A stretch of DNA of 64,000 bases from Flavobacterium amniphilum (lineage in GTDB: Bacteria; Bacteroidota; Bacteroidia; Flavobacteriales; Flavobacteriaceae): contig NZ_JAMLJL010000007.1 of NCBI RefSeq assembly GCF_023634845.1, forward strand, positions 62,001 through 126,000, given 5' to 3'. Of the stretch, positions 9,269 to 17,549 are shown in pieces. Numbering within the stretch: position 1 is the stretch's first letter; the number at the start of each line of letters is the position of its first letter. Both the position numbers and the translations under genes were made by a program. Under the pieces are notes generated by a model. That model worked only from the letters and a program-made list of their open reading frames with translations. It was not told the DNA's origin and did no database searches.

Positions 9269-11385
9269 TTTACCGGTATTTTCAGGGTTACTTTTGTGCC
9301 TGTTACCTCGTTTCCGGTATTTCGTATATCTTCATAAACAATCAGATTTTTGATTTTTTTGGTTTTATCCAATAGTGTCAATCGTTGCGCAATGGAATCT
9401 GTTGAAAATGATTGATGATTGTTTTCATTCCGGGTTTTGATGGCAGCCGATTTTTCCCTTCCGATTCCGTTATCTTCAATAGTGCAGATAATGAGTTCTT
9501 CCGACTCGTTATAATCAAAAATAATCGTTATTTTTTTAAGTCCTTCTTTGTGGAGCAGGCCGTGTTTGATGCTGTTTTCGGCAAAAGGCTGTATTAGCAT
9601 GGGCGGAATTTGTAAATAATCTTCATCTACGTTGTCAGAGCAATTTATTGTGTACTCAAAATTGCTTTGGAACCGCATTTTTTCCAGTTCAAGGTATTTG
9701 GTCAGGATTTCTATTTCTGATGCAACCGTTATCAGCTTCTTACCCGAAACATTTAAAATCTGTCTGGTCAGATAGGTGAAATTACTCATTTGCTCATTAG
9801 CCTTGATTTTATCACCGTACATGAATTGTTCCTGAATGCTGTTGAGTGCATTAAAAATAAAATGTGGGTTCATTTGGCTTCTTAAGGCTTTGATTTCACT
9901 TTCAGAGGCTTTCTTTTCAGCTTCAATTGTTTTTTCGGCTTCCTGTAACTGTATCTTTAGTAATTCATTTTGTTTTTTGGTTTTAAAACGGTTGAAGAAA
10001 AAGTAGGATAATAATGCAAGGCCAATAATTGAGCCGATGAAAGTATAAATCAAAATCGATTTCCGTTGTGATTGCAGTTCACTGATTTGCTTTTGTTGTT
10101 TTAATTGGTTGATTTCCGATTCTTTTTTACCGGTTTCGTATTTGTATGTTGCTTTTAGTGCTATTTCTTTGCTTTCGTCGTAGTAAATTTTCTCTGCAAT
10201 TTCTGATGCAATGGCCTTATAATCATACGCTTTTCTATAATCATTACTTTTGAAATATACCTGACTCAGGATTTCAGCAGCATTCTTCTTATCAGAAGGG
10301 AATTTAGTGTTTTCCGTCAGTTTATACGCTTTTAAAGCATAATCCTGTGCTTTTGATAATTCATTTTGCTGATTTAGAATAGTAGCGATTTTGATGTATG
10401 TTTTACACAGATGTAAGTTGGCATTTATTTTTTGAAAAATGTCAGCCGCTTTGATGTAATGGGATTTGGCTTTGGTGAATTCTTTTTTGTTGAAGTAAAT
10501 ATCCCCGAATGTTTTCAGGGAGTATGCAATGAAATCATTGTTATTGGTTTTTTTTGCCAGACTGAACGAATTGGTATTATGCTTTATGGCCAAATCCAGT
10601 TGATTACTGTTAGTGTAGGCATTGGCTAAACTATTGGAAGCGATGGTAATCCGCTCTGTATTGTTAGTTTCTTCATTGATTTGTAAGCATTTTTTATAAT
10701 AGTTTATACTGCTTTTAAAATCATTCTGATTGTCAAAAATCCGCCCTAAAGCAAAATAGGTTCTCTCTAAGCCTTCCTTATCGTTTAAAGTTTCAAATAA
10801 TTTTAAAGCCTGTAAGTTGTATTTTATGGATAACTGATTATTTCCTAGATTGTTATAAATGTATCCGAGATCGGTTACTATGTAGGCAAGTCCGGATTTG
10901 TCACCGGACAAAACAGAATACTTATAGGCTTTTTTCATGTAGGCCAGGGTGCTGTCTATTTTTCCTGAATAATCGTATGCTGTGCCTATGTTTTGAAGTG
11001 CAAGGGCTGTTCCGTAATGGTATTGGATTCCATTTGCAGTTGCAGATGATTTTTTATACCAGTTAATGGCTTTGGTATAGTTTTCTTTATACAGTTCATA
11101 TGCGCCATTGTTGTTGTAAGCAATGGAGAGGTATTTTATATAGGTTTTCCGGATTGTTTTGTTTTTCTCCGATTTTCCTTTCTTCAAAGTGATTTGTTGA
11201 AGTTCCAAATTATAGTTTACCCATATGTTTTCATCGTTTTCGCTTTCAATCAGTTTGTTTAGGTAATAGCAACGGGTCGTGTCTTTTTTGGGATGCTTGT
11301 TTAATAAAGCCATGATTTCTTTCGGATTATCCTGTGCCAATATAAAATTAACAGTAAAAAGAAACAGTATCAGGTATTTATTCAT
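9265..11385 (-). CDS. TPR-containing sensor histidine kinase, LytS/YehU type
   Basis: A 706-residue membrane kinase. It has a signal peptide (residues 1-17, NFILAQ) and a periplasmic domain of about 370 residues built from tetratricopeptide repeats (for example ALALQNIGTAYDYSGKID and LAYIVTDLGYIYNNLGNN). One transmembrane helix at about 440-460 is followed by a coiled coil and a His_kinase domain with MNPHFIFNALNSIQ around residue 505, whose His is the phosphorylation site. The ATPase part shows PFAENSIKHG and IEDNGIGR. Its partner is almost certainly the LytTR response regulator 143 bases upstream on the same strand. Such pairs sense an envelope signal through the TPR domain; the ligand is unknown. 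Confidence 0.92.
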   Translation of the reverse strand: MNKYLILFLFTVNFILAQDNPKEIMALLNKHPKKDTTRCYYLNKLIESENDENIWVNYNLELQQITLKKGKSEKNKTIRKTYIKYLSIAYNNNGAYELYKENYTKAINWYKKSSATANGIQYHYGTALALQNIGTAYDYSGKIDSTLAYMKKAYKYSVLSGDKSGLAYIVTDLGYIYNNLGNNQLSIKYNLQALKLFETLNDKEGLERTYFALGRIFDNQNDFKSSINYYKKCLQINEETNNTERITIASNSLANAYTNSNQLDLAIKHNTNSFSLAKKTNNNDFIAYSLKTFGDIYFNKKEFTKAKSHYIKAADIFQKINANLHLCKTYIKIATILNQQNELSKAQDYALKAYKLTENTKFPSDKKNAAEILSQVYFKSNDYRKAYDYKAIASEIAEKIYYDESKEIALKATYKYETGKKESEINQLKQQKQISELQSQRKSILIYTFIGSIIGLALLSYFFFNRFKTKKQNELLKIQLQEAEKTIEAEKKASESEIKALRSQMNPHFIFNALNSIQEQFMYGDKIKANEQMSNFTYLTRQILNVSGKKLITVASEIEILTKYLELEKMRFQSNFEYTINCSDNVDEDYLQIPPMLIQPFAENSIKHGLLHKEGLKKITIIFDYNESEELIICTIEDNGIGREKSAAIKTRNENNHQSFSTDSIAQRLTLLDKTKKIKNLIVYEDIRNTGNEVTGTKVTLKIPVN

Positions 11386-11503
11386 TTTAAATTATAAATT
11401 TGGAATACTAACATTAAAAGAATTCATTATGTTTTATCTAGTTGATGTAATGCTTTTCGTTGCTGAGAACATTAACATTTCATGGCCTTTGGCTAAGTAA
11501 AGT

Positions 11504-11530
11504 AAAAACTCCTTGTAGTGGGGAGTTTTT
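11504..11530 (-). terminator. Terminator after the LytTR regulator gene
   Basis: A 9-bp perfect stem (AAAAACTCC at 11504-11512 with GGAGTTTTT at 11522-11530) that includes part of the regulator's stop codon. On the minus strand the stem closes with a T run. It would reduce read-through into the sensor kinase, which lies downstream. Confidence 0.7.
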
Positions 11531-12275
11531 AAACACTTATACGACTGATAAATTCATCAAACTCCGATTTTTTTTCCCTTGCCACGGGAATTACTTTTCC
11601 GTTTTCGAACAGAAGAGTTGAGCCTTCTTTTTTATTGTATTTTAAAATCATCTGTATATTGACAAGGTAGGAACGGTGTACCCTGAAAAATCGGGAATCG
11701 CCCTGAAGCAATTCGTCAAATTCCTTAATTTTTTTACTGATCAGGTATTTTTCGGTGTTGGTAATCACATGCGTGTAAGAGCCATCGGCTTCAAAATACA
11801 AGATGTCTTCTATTTTTAAAAATGTCAGTCCGTCAGCTTGCGGAAGTGCAATTTTCTGGAGTTGGTTAACGGTAATATTTTCTTTTAGAAGGTTTATTTT
11901 CTGTAAAATCTGATTTTGTCCCTGTTGTTTGATTGCTTTTTCAACGGCTAACTGCAGTTTGCTGATGCTGATGGGTTTCAATAAATAATCGGCTGCGGAA
12001 ACTTCAAATGCTTTGATGGCATATTCCGAATAAGCCGTACAAAAAATCGTTTCAAAAGTTGGGTTTTCGAAATAATCAAACAAGGCAAAGCCATTCTCGT
12101 TGGGCATTTCAATGTCTAAAAATACAATATCTATTGCATGTTTATTCAATAGTTTTACTGCAGTTTTAACATCAGGCGCTTCTTCTATAATTTCAATCCC
12201 TTTGCAGTGATCGTTAATTAAATTCCGCAATAATGACCGGGCATTTGGTTCGTCATCAACAAGGATTGCTTTCAT
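11529..12275 (-). CDS. LytTR-family response regulator transcription factor
   Basis: A 248-residue two-domain regulator. The receiver domain (about 1-115) has the acidic pocket VDDEP, phospho-acceptor Asp54 in FLDIEMP, TAYSEYAIKAFE, and the conserved Lys in DYLLKPIS. The C-terminal LytTR DNA-binding domain (about 145-245) has ILYFEADGSYTHV and FFRVHRSYLVNI, both typical of the family. It is expected to be phosphorylated by the TPR histidine kinase encoded next to it. A pair of direct repeats fitting the LytTR site pattern lies 75-107 bases upstream of its start, in the region shared with a divergently encoded secreted protein, which suggests autoregulation and/or control of that protein. Confidence 0.94.
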   Translation of the reverse strand: MKAILVDDEPNARSLLRNLINDHCKGIEIIEEAPDVKTAVKLLNKHAIDIVFLDIEMPNENGFALFDYFENPTFETIFCTAYSEYAIKAFEVSAADYLLKPISISKLQLAVEKAIKQQGQNQILQKINLLKENITVNQLQKIALPQADGLTFLKIEDILYFEADGSYTHVITNTEKYLISKKIKEFDELLQGDSRFFRVHRSYLVNIQMILKYNKKEGSTLLFENGKVIPVAREKKSEFDEFISRISV

Positions 12276-12349
12276 TGTTCAGTTTGTTATTGAATTGCTA
12301 AAATACAAGATAAATTGATTAAAAGCAGTTTTCTGTTTTGTAAAATACT

Positions 12350-12382
12350 ACCATTTATGAAGTCAAACCGACTGTTTATGAA
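12350..12382 (+). promoter_or_regulatory. Candidate LytTR operator: two direct repeats 21 bp apart
   Basis: ACCATTTATGAA (12350-12361) and ACTGTTTATGAA (12371-12382) agree at 10 of 12 positions and are offset by 21 bp, about two helical turns. The first nine bases of each match 8 of 9 positions of the published LytTR consensus [TA][AC][CA]GTTN[AG][TG]. Two such half-sites with a 12-13 bp spacer are the usual LytTR operator layout. The site lies just upstream of a possible -33/-7 promoter for the secreted protein that starts at 12450, and close to the LytTR gene itself. Confidence 0.55.
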
Positions 12383-12412
12383 TTGATTGCTTATTTAAGA
12401 TGATTTAGGCAG

Positions 12413-12420
12413 TAATCTTG
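12413..12420 (+). promoter_or_regulatory. Possible -7 element of the secreted beta-propeller gene
   Basis: TAATCTTG differs from TAnnTTTG at one position. TTG triplets at 12383-12385 and 12387-12389 could serve as -33, with spacers somewhat longer than usual. It lies 30 bases before the start codon and immediately downstream of the candidate LytTR site, a position suited to activation. Confidence 0.3.
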
Positions 12421-12449
12421 TCCTGAGAAACACGAAAAACTAAATTATC

Positions 12450-14141
12450 ATGAAAAAACTTTACGTATTAGTAGTTGCTGTATTTTCGGTTGTTGTTGCC
12501 GAAGCACAGAATTTTGAATGGGTTAAGACTTTTGGATCTACAGGAGTAGACGGAGGGAATGCATCGGTAGTTGATGCTGCAGGAAATGTATATACAACGG
12601 GAACATTCCGTGGGACTTTTGATGCTGATCCCGGGCCCGGAACCACAACGCTGACCAGTGCAGCCGGTGGAGGAGTTGATTTTTACATCACTAAATTCGA
12701 TGCATCCGGAAATTTCGTCTGGGCAAAAAAAATTGGAGGCTCCGATTTTGACCAAGCTTATTCGATGGCGGTTGACAATACCGGGAATATATATCTGGCG
12801 GGTTATTTTGCTTATGTAGTGGATTTTAACCCTGATGCAGGAGTGAATAATATGGGTGCGGGAGGTGTTTTTACGCCGCAGGGATTTCTTTTGAAACTGG
12901 ATACTAACGGAACTTATGTCTGGGCGAAGCAATTCACGACTAATGCTGTTTCAGGTAATGCAGTCGTTGTTACAACCGTATCTGTTGATGCAAACAATAA
13001 TGTTATGCTGGGCGGCTATTTCAAAGGACCGATGGCAGTAGATTCGGAACCGGTTGTTTTTACGTCAACTGGTGGTACTAATGATTTTTTTATAATTAAG
13101 TACAATACATCGGGAGTCTACCAATGGGCAAAGCAGGTTGGTTCTTTGGGTAGTGAATCGGTAAACGGTATAGCTACAGATGCAGCGGGGAATGTTTATG
13201 CAACGGGTAATTTTGGTGCTGTGACCGATTTTGATCCGAGTCCGGTAGTGCAAAACTACGGGCCGGTTGGAGGAGCATCTGATTGTTTTTTGCTGAAATT
13301 GGATACTTCAGGCAATTACCAATGGGTAAAAAGTATTGGGGGAGGAAATGAAGAGTACGGAAGAAGTGTTGTGGTTAATACTGCCGGAGATATTTATGTG
13401 GCGGCTAATTTTACCGGAACGATAATGGTGCCTTTAAGTCCGGCTACGGTTAATTTTCCTTCGAACGGTAGTACTGATAATGTGATTGTTAAATTTGACA
13501 GTGCCGGATCGGCTTTATGGGCCAAAACATTTGGTGGCACCGGTGCTGAATTCATTAGTTCTATTACGTGTGACAGTTCCGGAAATGTATTTTCCACCGG
13601 TTATTTCAACGGTACTGTTGATTTCGATCCGGGAGTAGCGACAACCAGTTTGACTACAAACGGAGGGAATGATGTTTTTGTGCAAAAGTTAACTGATTCG
13701 GGTAGTTTTGTGAGTGCCGGACGTTTTGGAAGTACAGGTAATGATGTAGGGAATTTTATCAGAATTGATGCGAATAATAAAATTATAACCACCGGTACTT
13801 TTAACGGAACCTGTTATTTCAATCCGAATTCATCTTCTGTTGATTCTGTTGTGAGTGCCGGAGCTGAAGATGGATTTGTCCAAAAAATGTCAGATCCGTC
13901 ATTAGGAAATGATGCATTTGATACGGAGACATTTCGTTTGTATCCAAATCCCGGGAATGGAATTTATACTGTAGATTCGCCTGCTGACCATCTTTATTCT
14001 GTTGTAAATGTATTAGGGCAAACTATCCAGAAAGGGAGTTTGGTTTTTGGAGCAAACCGAATAGACATCCAAAACCAGCCGGTTGGATTGTATTTTCTCC
14101 AATTTGAGAAAGGAAATTCCTTGAAGTTGATCAAGCAGTAA
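12450..14141 (+). CDS. T9SS type A secreted beta-propeller (SBBP-like repeat) protein
   Basis: A 563-residue secreted protein. The signal peptide ends at AEAQ (residue 20). Residues about 20-480 are a series of similar blades, each with a GNVYTTGTF or GNIYLAGYF core, followed by DFDPxxG and then FVQKL/FLLKLD-xSGNYxWVK. This resembles the SBBP beta-propeller repeat group. The last 75 residues (FRLYPNPGNGIYTV, NVLGQTIQKG, GLYFLQFEKG) form a T9SS type A sorting domain. The gene faces the LytTR regulator across a 174-bp region containing the candidate LytTR operator, so it is a plausible target of that system. A bidirectional terminator follows. Its biological role is unknown. Confidence 0.88.
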   Translation: MKKLYVLVVAVFSVVVAEAQNFEWVKTFGSTGVDGGNASVVDAAGNVYTTGTFRGTFDADPGPGTTTLTSAAGGGVDFYITKFDASGNFVWAKKIGGSDFDQAYSMAVDNTGNIYLAGYFAYVVDFNPDAGVNNMGAGGVFTPQGFLLKLDTNGTYVWAKQFTTNAVSGNAVVVTTVSVDANNNVMLGGYFKGPMAVDSEPVVFTSTGGTNDFFIIKYNTSGVYQWAKQVGSLGSESVNGIATDAAGNVYATGNFGAVTDFDPSPVVQNYGPVGGASDCFLLKLDTSGNYQWVKSIGGGNEEYGRSVVVNTAGDIYVAANFTGTIMVPLSPATVNFPSNGSTDNVIVKFDSAGSALWAKTFGGTGAEFISSITCDSSGNVFSTGYFNGTVDFDPGVATTSLTTNGGNDVFVQKLTDSGSFVSAGRFGSTGNDVGNFIRIDANNKIITTGTFNGTCYFNPNSSSVDSVVSAGAEDGFVQKMSDPSLGNDAFDTETFRLYPNPGNGIYTVDSPADHLYSVVNVLGQTIQKGSLVFGANRIDIQNQPVGLYFLQFEKGNSLKLIKQ

Positions 14142-14144
14142 ATA

Positions 14145-14174
14145 AAAAATCCCTTGAGTGATCAAGGGATTTTT
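14145..14174. terminator. Bidirectional terminator between convergent genes
   Basis: A 13-bp perfect stem (14145-14157 with 14162-14174) and a GTGA loop, with A and T runs at opposite ends of the stem. It serves the beta-propeller gene on the plus strand and the lipoprotein gene on the minus strand. Confidence 0.9.
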
Positions 14175-14181
14175 GTTTCTT

Positions 14182-15078
14182 TTATCTGTGTGTAATGTTG
14201 AAACTTCCGTTTGTGATTGTAACGGTTTGTGAACCGTTATTCACAGTAAAGTTAAAGGTTCCTACTATATTGTTTCCGTTGTGTGAACTGATGGTTAAAC
14301 TACCGGAAGTCAGGTTGAATTCAGCCTGTCCGTCAGAATTTCCTATTCCCGCTCCGAAACCACTTGCAGTAGCCAGATTATACGTTCCCGGTGTAACGGT
14401 TTTTGGGAAAGATACATTGTAAATCCCAAAGTCTGAAGAAATATTTGCATTGTTTCCGAATAAATTAACTGCATCAGAAACAGAAGTTTGTGAAATCATT
14501 AAAAATTTACCATCACTATTGTCAGTATCCATGGTAAATGCAGTTCCACCGTTTCGGGTCAATGTCATTGTACCGTTTGAGTAATAATCATTGTTAATCA
14601 ACATGACATTGTTTATTTCCCCATTTGTGATGGAAAGGCCACTGCCTTCCAAGTCTTTCAGGTTTGCAGTAAAAGTAGCAGACAGCCTTCCGGTGTTGCT
14701 ATTGATTTCAGTGATATTTAAAGTAAATGAACATCCTGTTTCAGTGCTGAAATAAATTTCTTCATTTGCTGATACATAGGTCATCATTGCTTCGCTTTCA
14801 TCGTTATAGCTGTGGGTGCCCACTGTTAAATCTGTAATTGGGATCTGGAAGGTCATGGATGAACCATTAGTCTTTACTCCGGCAATTTCCAGAATATGTA
14901 CATTTTCGTCGTCAGTTGAGTAATCTTCAATGCTTGCGATTGCACCGGAAGATGACCAACTTTGTCCATCGATTGTACCTGAAATGGATGAGTTGCCTGT
15001 AGCGTCATCTGAACCGCTACATGAAAATAATAATAGTCCAGTCAAAACAAGACTTAGTGTTTTTAGGAAATTTTTCAT
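14182..15078 (-). CDS. Putative surface lipoprotein of unknown function (DUF6252-like)
   Basis: A 298-residue lipoprotein. Its signal peptide ends in the lipobox LLFSC, with Cys20 as the lipidated residue. The next residues, SGSDD, resemble the acidic export signal that sends Bacteroidetes lipoproteins to the cell surface. The N-terminal half contains GTIDGQSWSSSGAIA and the pattern GTHSYND seen in DUF6252-type lipoproteins. The C-terminal half is a beta-rich repeat ending in NGSFNITHR. A second copy of this C-terminal half lies directly upstream as a truncated gene. A -7-like element precedes the start by about 30 bases. No function is known, and the family assignment is tentative. Confidence 0.75.
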   Translation of the reverse strand: MKNFLKTLSLVLTGLLLFSCSGSDDATGNSSISGTIDGQSWSSSGAIASIEDYSTDDENVHILEIAGVKTNGSSMTFQIPITDLTVGTHSYNDESEAMMTYVSANEEIYFSTETGCSFTLNITEINSNTGRLSATFTANLKDLEGSGLSITNGEINNVMLINNDYYSNGTMTLTRNGGTAFTMDTDNSDGKFLMISQTSVSDAVNLFGNNANISSDFGIYNVSFPKTVTPGTYNLATASGFGAGIGNSDGQAEFNLTSGSLTISSHNGNNIVGTFNFTVNNGSQTVTITNGSFNITHR

Positions 15079-15108
15079 AAATTTTTAGATTGGGATATGT
15101 TGACTTAA

Positions 15109-15116
15109 CAAAAATA
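15109..15116 (-). promoter_or_regulatory. Putative -7 promoter element of the lipoprotein gene
   Basis: TATTTTTG on the minus strand matches TAnnTTTG exactly, 30 bases before the ATG at 15078. It lies in the 77-bp gap between the truncated copy and the intact lipoprotein gene. Confidence 0.4.
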
Positions 15117-15155
15117 TTAAAATAAATATAACGCGTAAGTAATTTCCTGTTTTTT

Positions 15156-15480
15156 TTATTTGTGTGTGATGTCGAAACTTCCGTTTGTAATTGTAATCGT
15201 TTCTGAACCGTTATTCACTGTGAAGTTGAAGGTTCCCACAATATTGTTTCCGTTATGTGAGGTGATCGTTAAGCTACCGGAAGTCAAATCGAATTCTGCA
15301 TGGTTATCAGCATTTGGAATACCGGCTCCGAAATCACTATTGGCGGTAAGATCATAAGTACCCGGCGTTACGTTTTTTGGAAAAGATATTTTGTAAATTC
15401 CGAAATCTGAAGAAACATTTAAATTGTTTCCCAATAAATTAATTCCGTTTGAATCTGAATTCTGTCTTTTCAACAAATAA
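15156..15480 (-). pseudogene. Truncated duplicate of the downstream lipoprotein gene (C-terminal part only)
   Basis: About 106 codons that align throughout with the last third of the neighbouring 298-residue lipoprotein: NLLGNNLNVSSDFGIY against NLFGNNANISSDFGIY, a shared NGNNIVGTFNFTVNNGS, and the same NGSFxITH ending. The only possible start is a TTG at 15476, four bases after the uvrB stop. There is no signal peptide or lipobox, and the N-terminal two thirds is missing. The homology stops almost exactly at the uvrB stop codon, so a deletion or unequal recombination removed the rest. DNA similarity to the intact copy is high, suggesting a fairly recent event. Translation by re-initiation after uvrB cannot be excluded. 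Confidence 0.8.
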
Positions 15481-17469
15481 TTAAATTTTTTCCTGAAGTA
15501 ATTTGATTTCGTCCCTTAATTTGGCCGCCTGCATGAAGTCCAGTTCTTTTGCGGCTTTCTCCATGGCTTTGCGTTTGTCACGGATTTTCTTTTCAATTTC
15601 AGGTTTTGATAAATATTCACTTTCCGGTTCAGCAGCTTTCAGTACTTTTTCCTCATAGTATTTTGTAGAAACTGAATTATTGCTCAGTGCATTACCAAGG
15701 CTTTTATTGAGTGCTTTTGGAACCAGATTATTTGCTGTATTGAAATTCATCTGTTTTTCCCTGCGGTAATTGGTTTCGTCAATTGTTTTTTGCATCGAAG
15801 CCGTGATTTTGTCTGCGTACATAATGGCTTTACCGTTAACATTACGGGCGGCACGTCCTACGGTTTGTGTCAGCGAGCGATGGCTTCGGAGAAAACCTTC
15901 CTTGTCAGCATCTAAGATGGCCACCAGGGAAACTTCCGGTAAATCAAGTCCTTCACGAAGTAAGTTAACACCAATCAGTACATCAAAAACCCCTTTGCGT
16001 AAATCCTGCATGATTTCCACACGTTCCAGAGTGTCCACATCCGAATGGATATAACGGCAACGTATTGATACCTTTGTCAAGTATTTGGCCAACTCTTCCG
16101 CCATTCTTTTCGTCAGGGTTGTGACTAATGTACGCTCATCAACTTCGCACCGTTGCTGGATTTCTTCAATCAAATCATCAATCTGGTTTAGACTGGGGCG
16201 TATTTCAATGATGGGATCCAATAAGCCGGTTGGACGGATAACCTGTTCGACATAAATACCTTCCGATTTTTGTAATTCGTAATCGGCCGGTGTTGCCGAA
16301 ACATATAAAACCTGATTTTGCAATGCTTCAAATTCTTCAAACTTCAACGGACGGTTGTCCATGGCAGCGGGAAGACGGAAGCCATATTCCACGAGATTTT
16401 CTTTACGGCTGCGATCGCCTCCGTACATGGCGTGTACCTGTGAAATGGTCACGTGACTTTCATCGACCACCATTAAATAGTCATCAGGAAAATAATCTAA
16501 TAAGCAGAACGGTCTTGTTCCGGCTTCACGTCCGTCGAGATACCTTGAATAATTCTCAATTCCGGAGCAATAGCCTAATTCCCGGATCATTTCCAGATCG
16601 AAATTGGTTCGTTCTTCCAGTCTTTTGGCTTCCAGATGTTTTCCTATTTCCTTGAAATAATCAACCTGTTTGACTAAATCCTGCTGAATTTCCCAGATGG
16701 CATTCTGTAATACGTCGGGAGAGGTAACAAACATGTTGGCGGGATAAATATTCAGTTTTTCGTACCGTTCTATTACTTTGGAAGTTTTGGTATCAAAAGC
16801 TTCAATTTCTTCAATGTCATCACCAAAAAAATGGATCCGGAAAGGTTCATCGGCATAACTTGGGTACACTTCAACCGTATCGCCTTTGATGCGGAATGTT
16901 CCGGGAGTGAAATCTCCTTCGGTTCTCGAATACAAACTCTGAACCAAGCGGTGCAAAAATTTGGTACGTGAAATGGTTTGGTCCCGTTCAATTGAAATTA
17001 CGTTTTTTTGAAACTCCACCGGGTTTCCGATACCGTACAAACACGAAACCGATGCAACTACCAATACGTCCCGTCGTCCTGAAAGCAATGCAGAAGTCGT
17101 GCTTAAACGCAGTTTTTCCAATTCATCATTGATGGATAAATCTTTTTCGATATACGTTCCGGTTACGGGAATAAAAGCCTCCGGCTGATAGTAGTCATAG
17201 TACGATACGAAATATTGTACCGAATTATTCGGGAAAAACTGTTTGAATTCCGAGTATAATTGGGCGGCAAGCGTTTTGTTATGGGCCAGGACCAATGTTG
17301 GGCGCTGTACTTCCTGAATGACATTTGCAACCGTGAATGTTTTTCCTGAACCTGTTACACCCAAAAGCGTTTGGTATTGTTCATTATCAATAATCCCTTT
17401 GGCTAATTTTTTGATAGCCTGGGGTTGGTCTCCCATCGGTTTGTAATCGGATATGACTTGGAATTTCAT
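15481..17469 (-). CDS. uvrB: Excinuclease ABC subunit UvrB
   Basis: A 662-residue protein, the normal length for UvrB, the damage-verifying helicase-like subunit of nucleotide excision repair that works with UvrA and UvrC. Visible landmarks are the Walker A motif GVTGSGKT near residue 40, the beta-hairpin region YYDYYQPEAFIP that clamps DNA, the helicase motif DESHVT, SATPADYEL, GVNLLREGLDLPEV, the QTVGRAARN motif, and a C-terminal UVR domain that contacts UvrC (KAAKELDFMQAAKLRDEI). The start MKFQVISDYKPMGDQPQAI is the standard N terminus. It lies 80 bases downstream of rlmF on the same strand. Its 3' end touches a truncated lipoprotein gene, and no terminator is seen between them. Confidence 0.98.
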   Translation of the reverse strand: MKFQVISDYKPMGDQPQAIKKLAKGIIDNEQYQTLLGVTGSGKTFTVANVIQEVQRPTLVLAHNKTLAAQLYSEFKQFFPNNSVQYFVSYYDYYQPEAFIPVTGTYIEKDLSINDELEKLRLSTTSALLSGRRDVLVVASVSCLYGIGNPVEFQKNVISIERDQTISRTKFLHRLVQSLYSRTEGDFTPGTFRIKGDTVEVYPSYADEPFRIHFFGDDIEEIEAFDTKTSKVIERYEKLNIYPANMFVTSPDVLQNAIWEIQQDLVKQVDYFKEIGKHLEAKRLEERTNFDLEMIRELGYCSGIENYSRYLDGREAGTRPFCLLDYFPDDYLMVVDESHVTISQVHAMYGGDRSRKENLVEYGFRLPAAMDNRPLKFEEFEALQNQVLYVSATPADYELQKSEGIYVEQVIRPTGLLDPIIEIRPSLNQIDDLIEEIQQRCEVDERTLVTTLTKRMAEELAKYLTKVSIRCRYIHSDVDTLERVEIMQDLRKGVFDVLIGVNLLREGLDLPEVSLVAILDADKEGFLRSHRSLTQTVGRAARNVNGKAIMYADKITASMQKTIDETNYRREKQMNFNTANNLVPKALNKSLGNALSNNSVSTKYYEEKVLKAAEPESEYLSKPEIEKKIRDKRKAMEKAAKELDFMQAAKLRDEIKLLQEKI

Positions 17470-17549
17470 TTGTTTTAAGTTGCAAAGTTGACAGTCGCTA
17501 AGTTACAAAGTAAAAAGCTAAAGTTTTATTTGGCGGACTATAAAAAAAC

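Noticed and set aside
11429..11500. Possible 23-residue peptide on the plus strand in the gap between the sensor kinase and the LytTR gene
   Set aside because: No homologue recognised, no promoter element, and the 143-bp gap is otherwise ordinary upstream sequence of the kinase gene plus a terminator.
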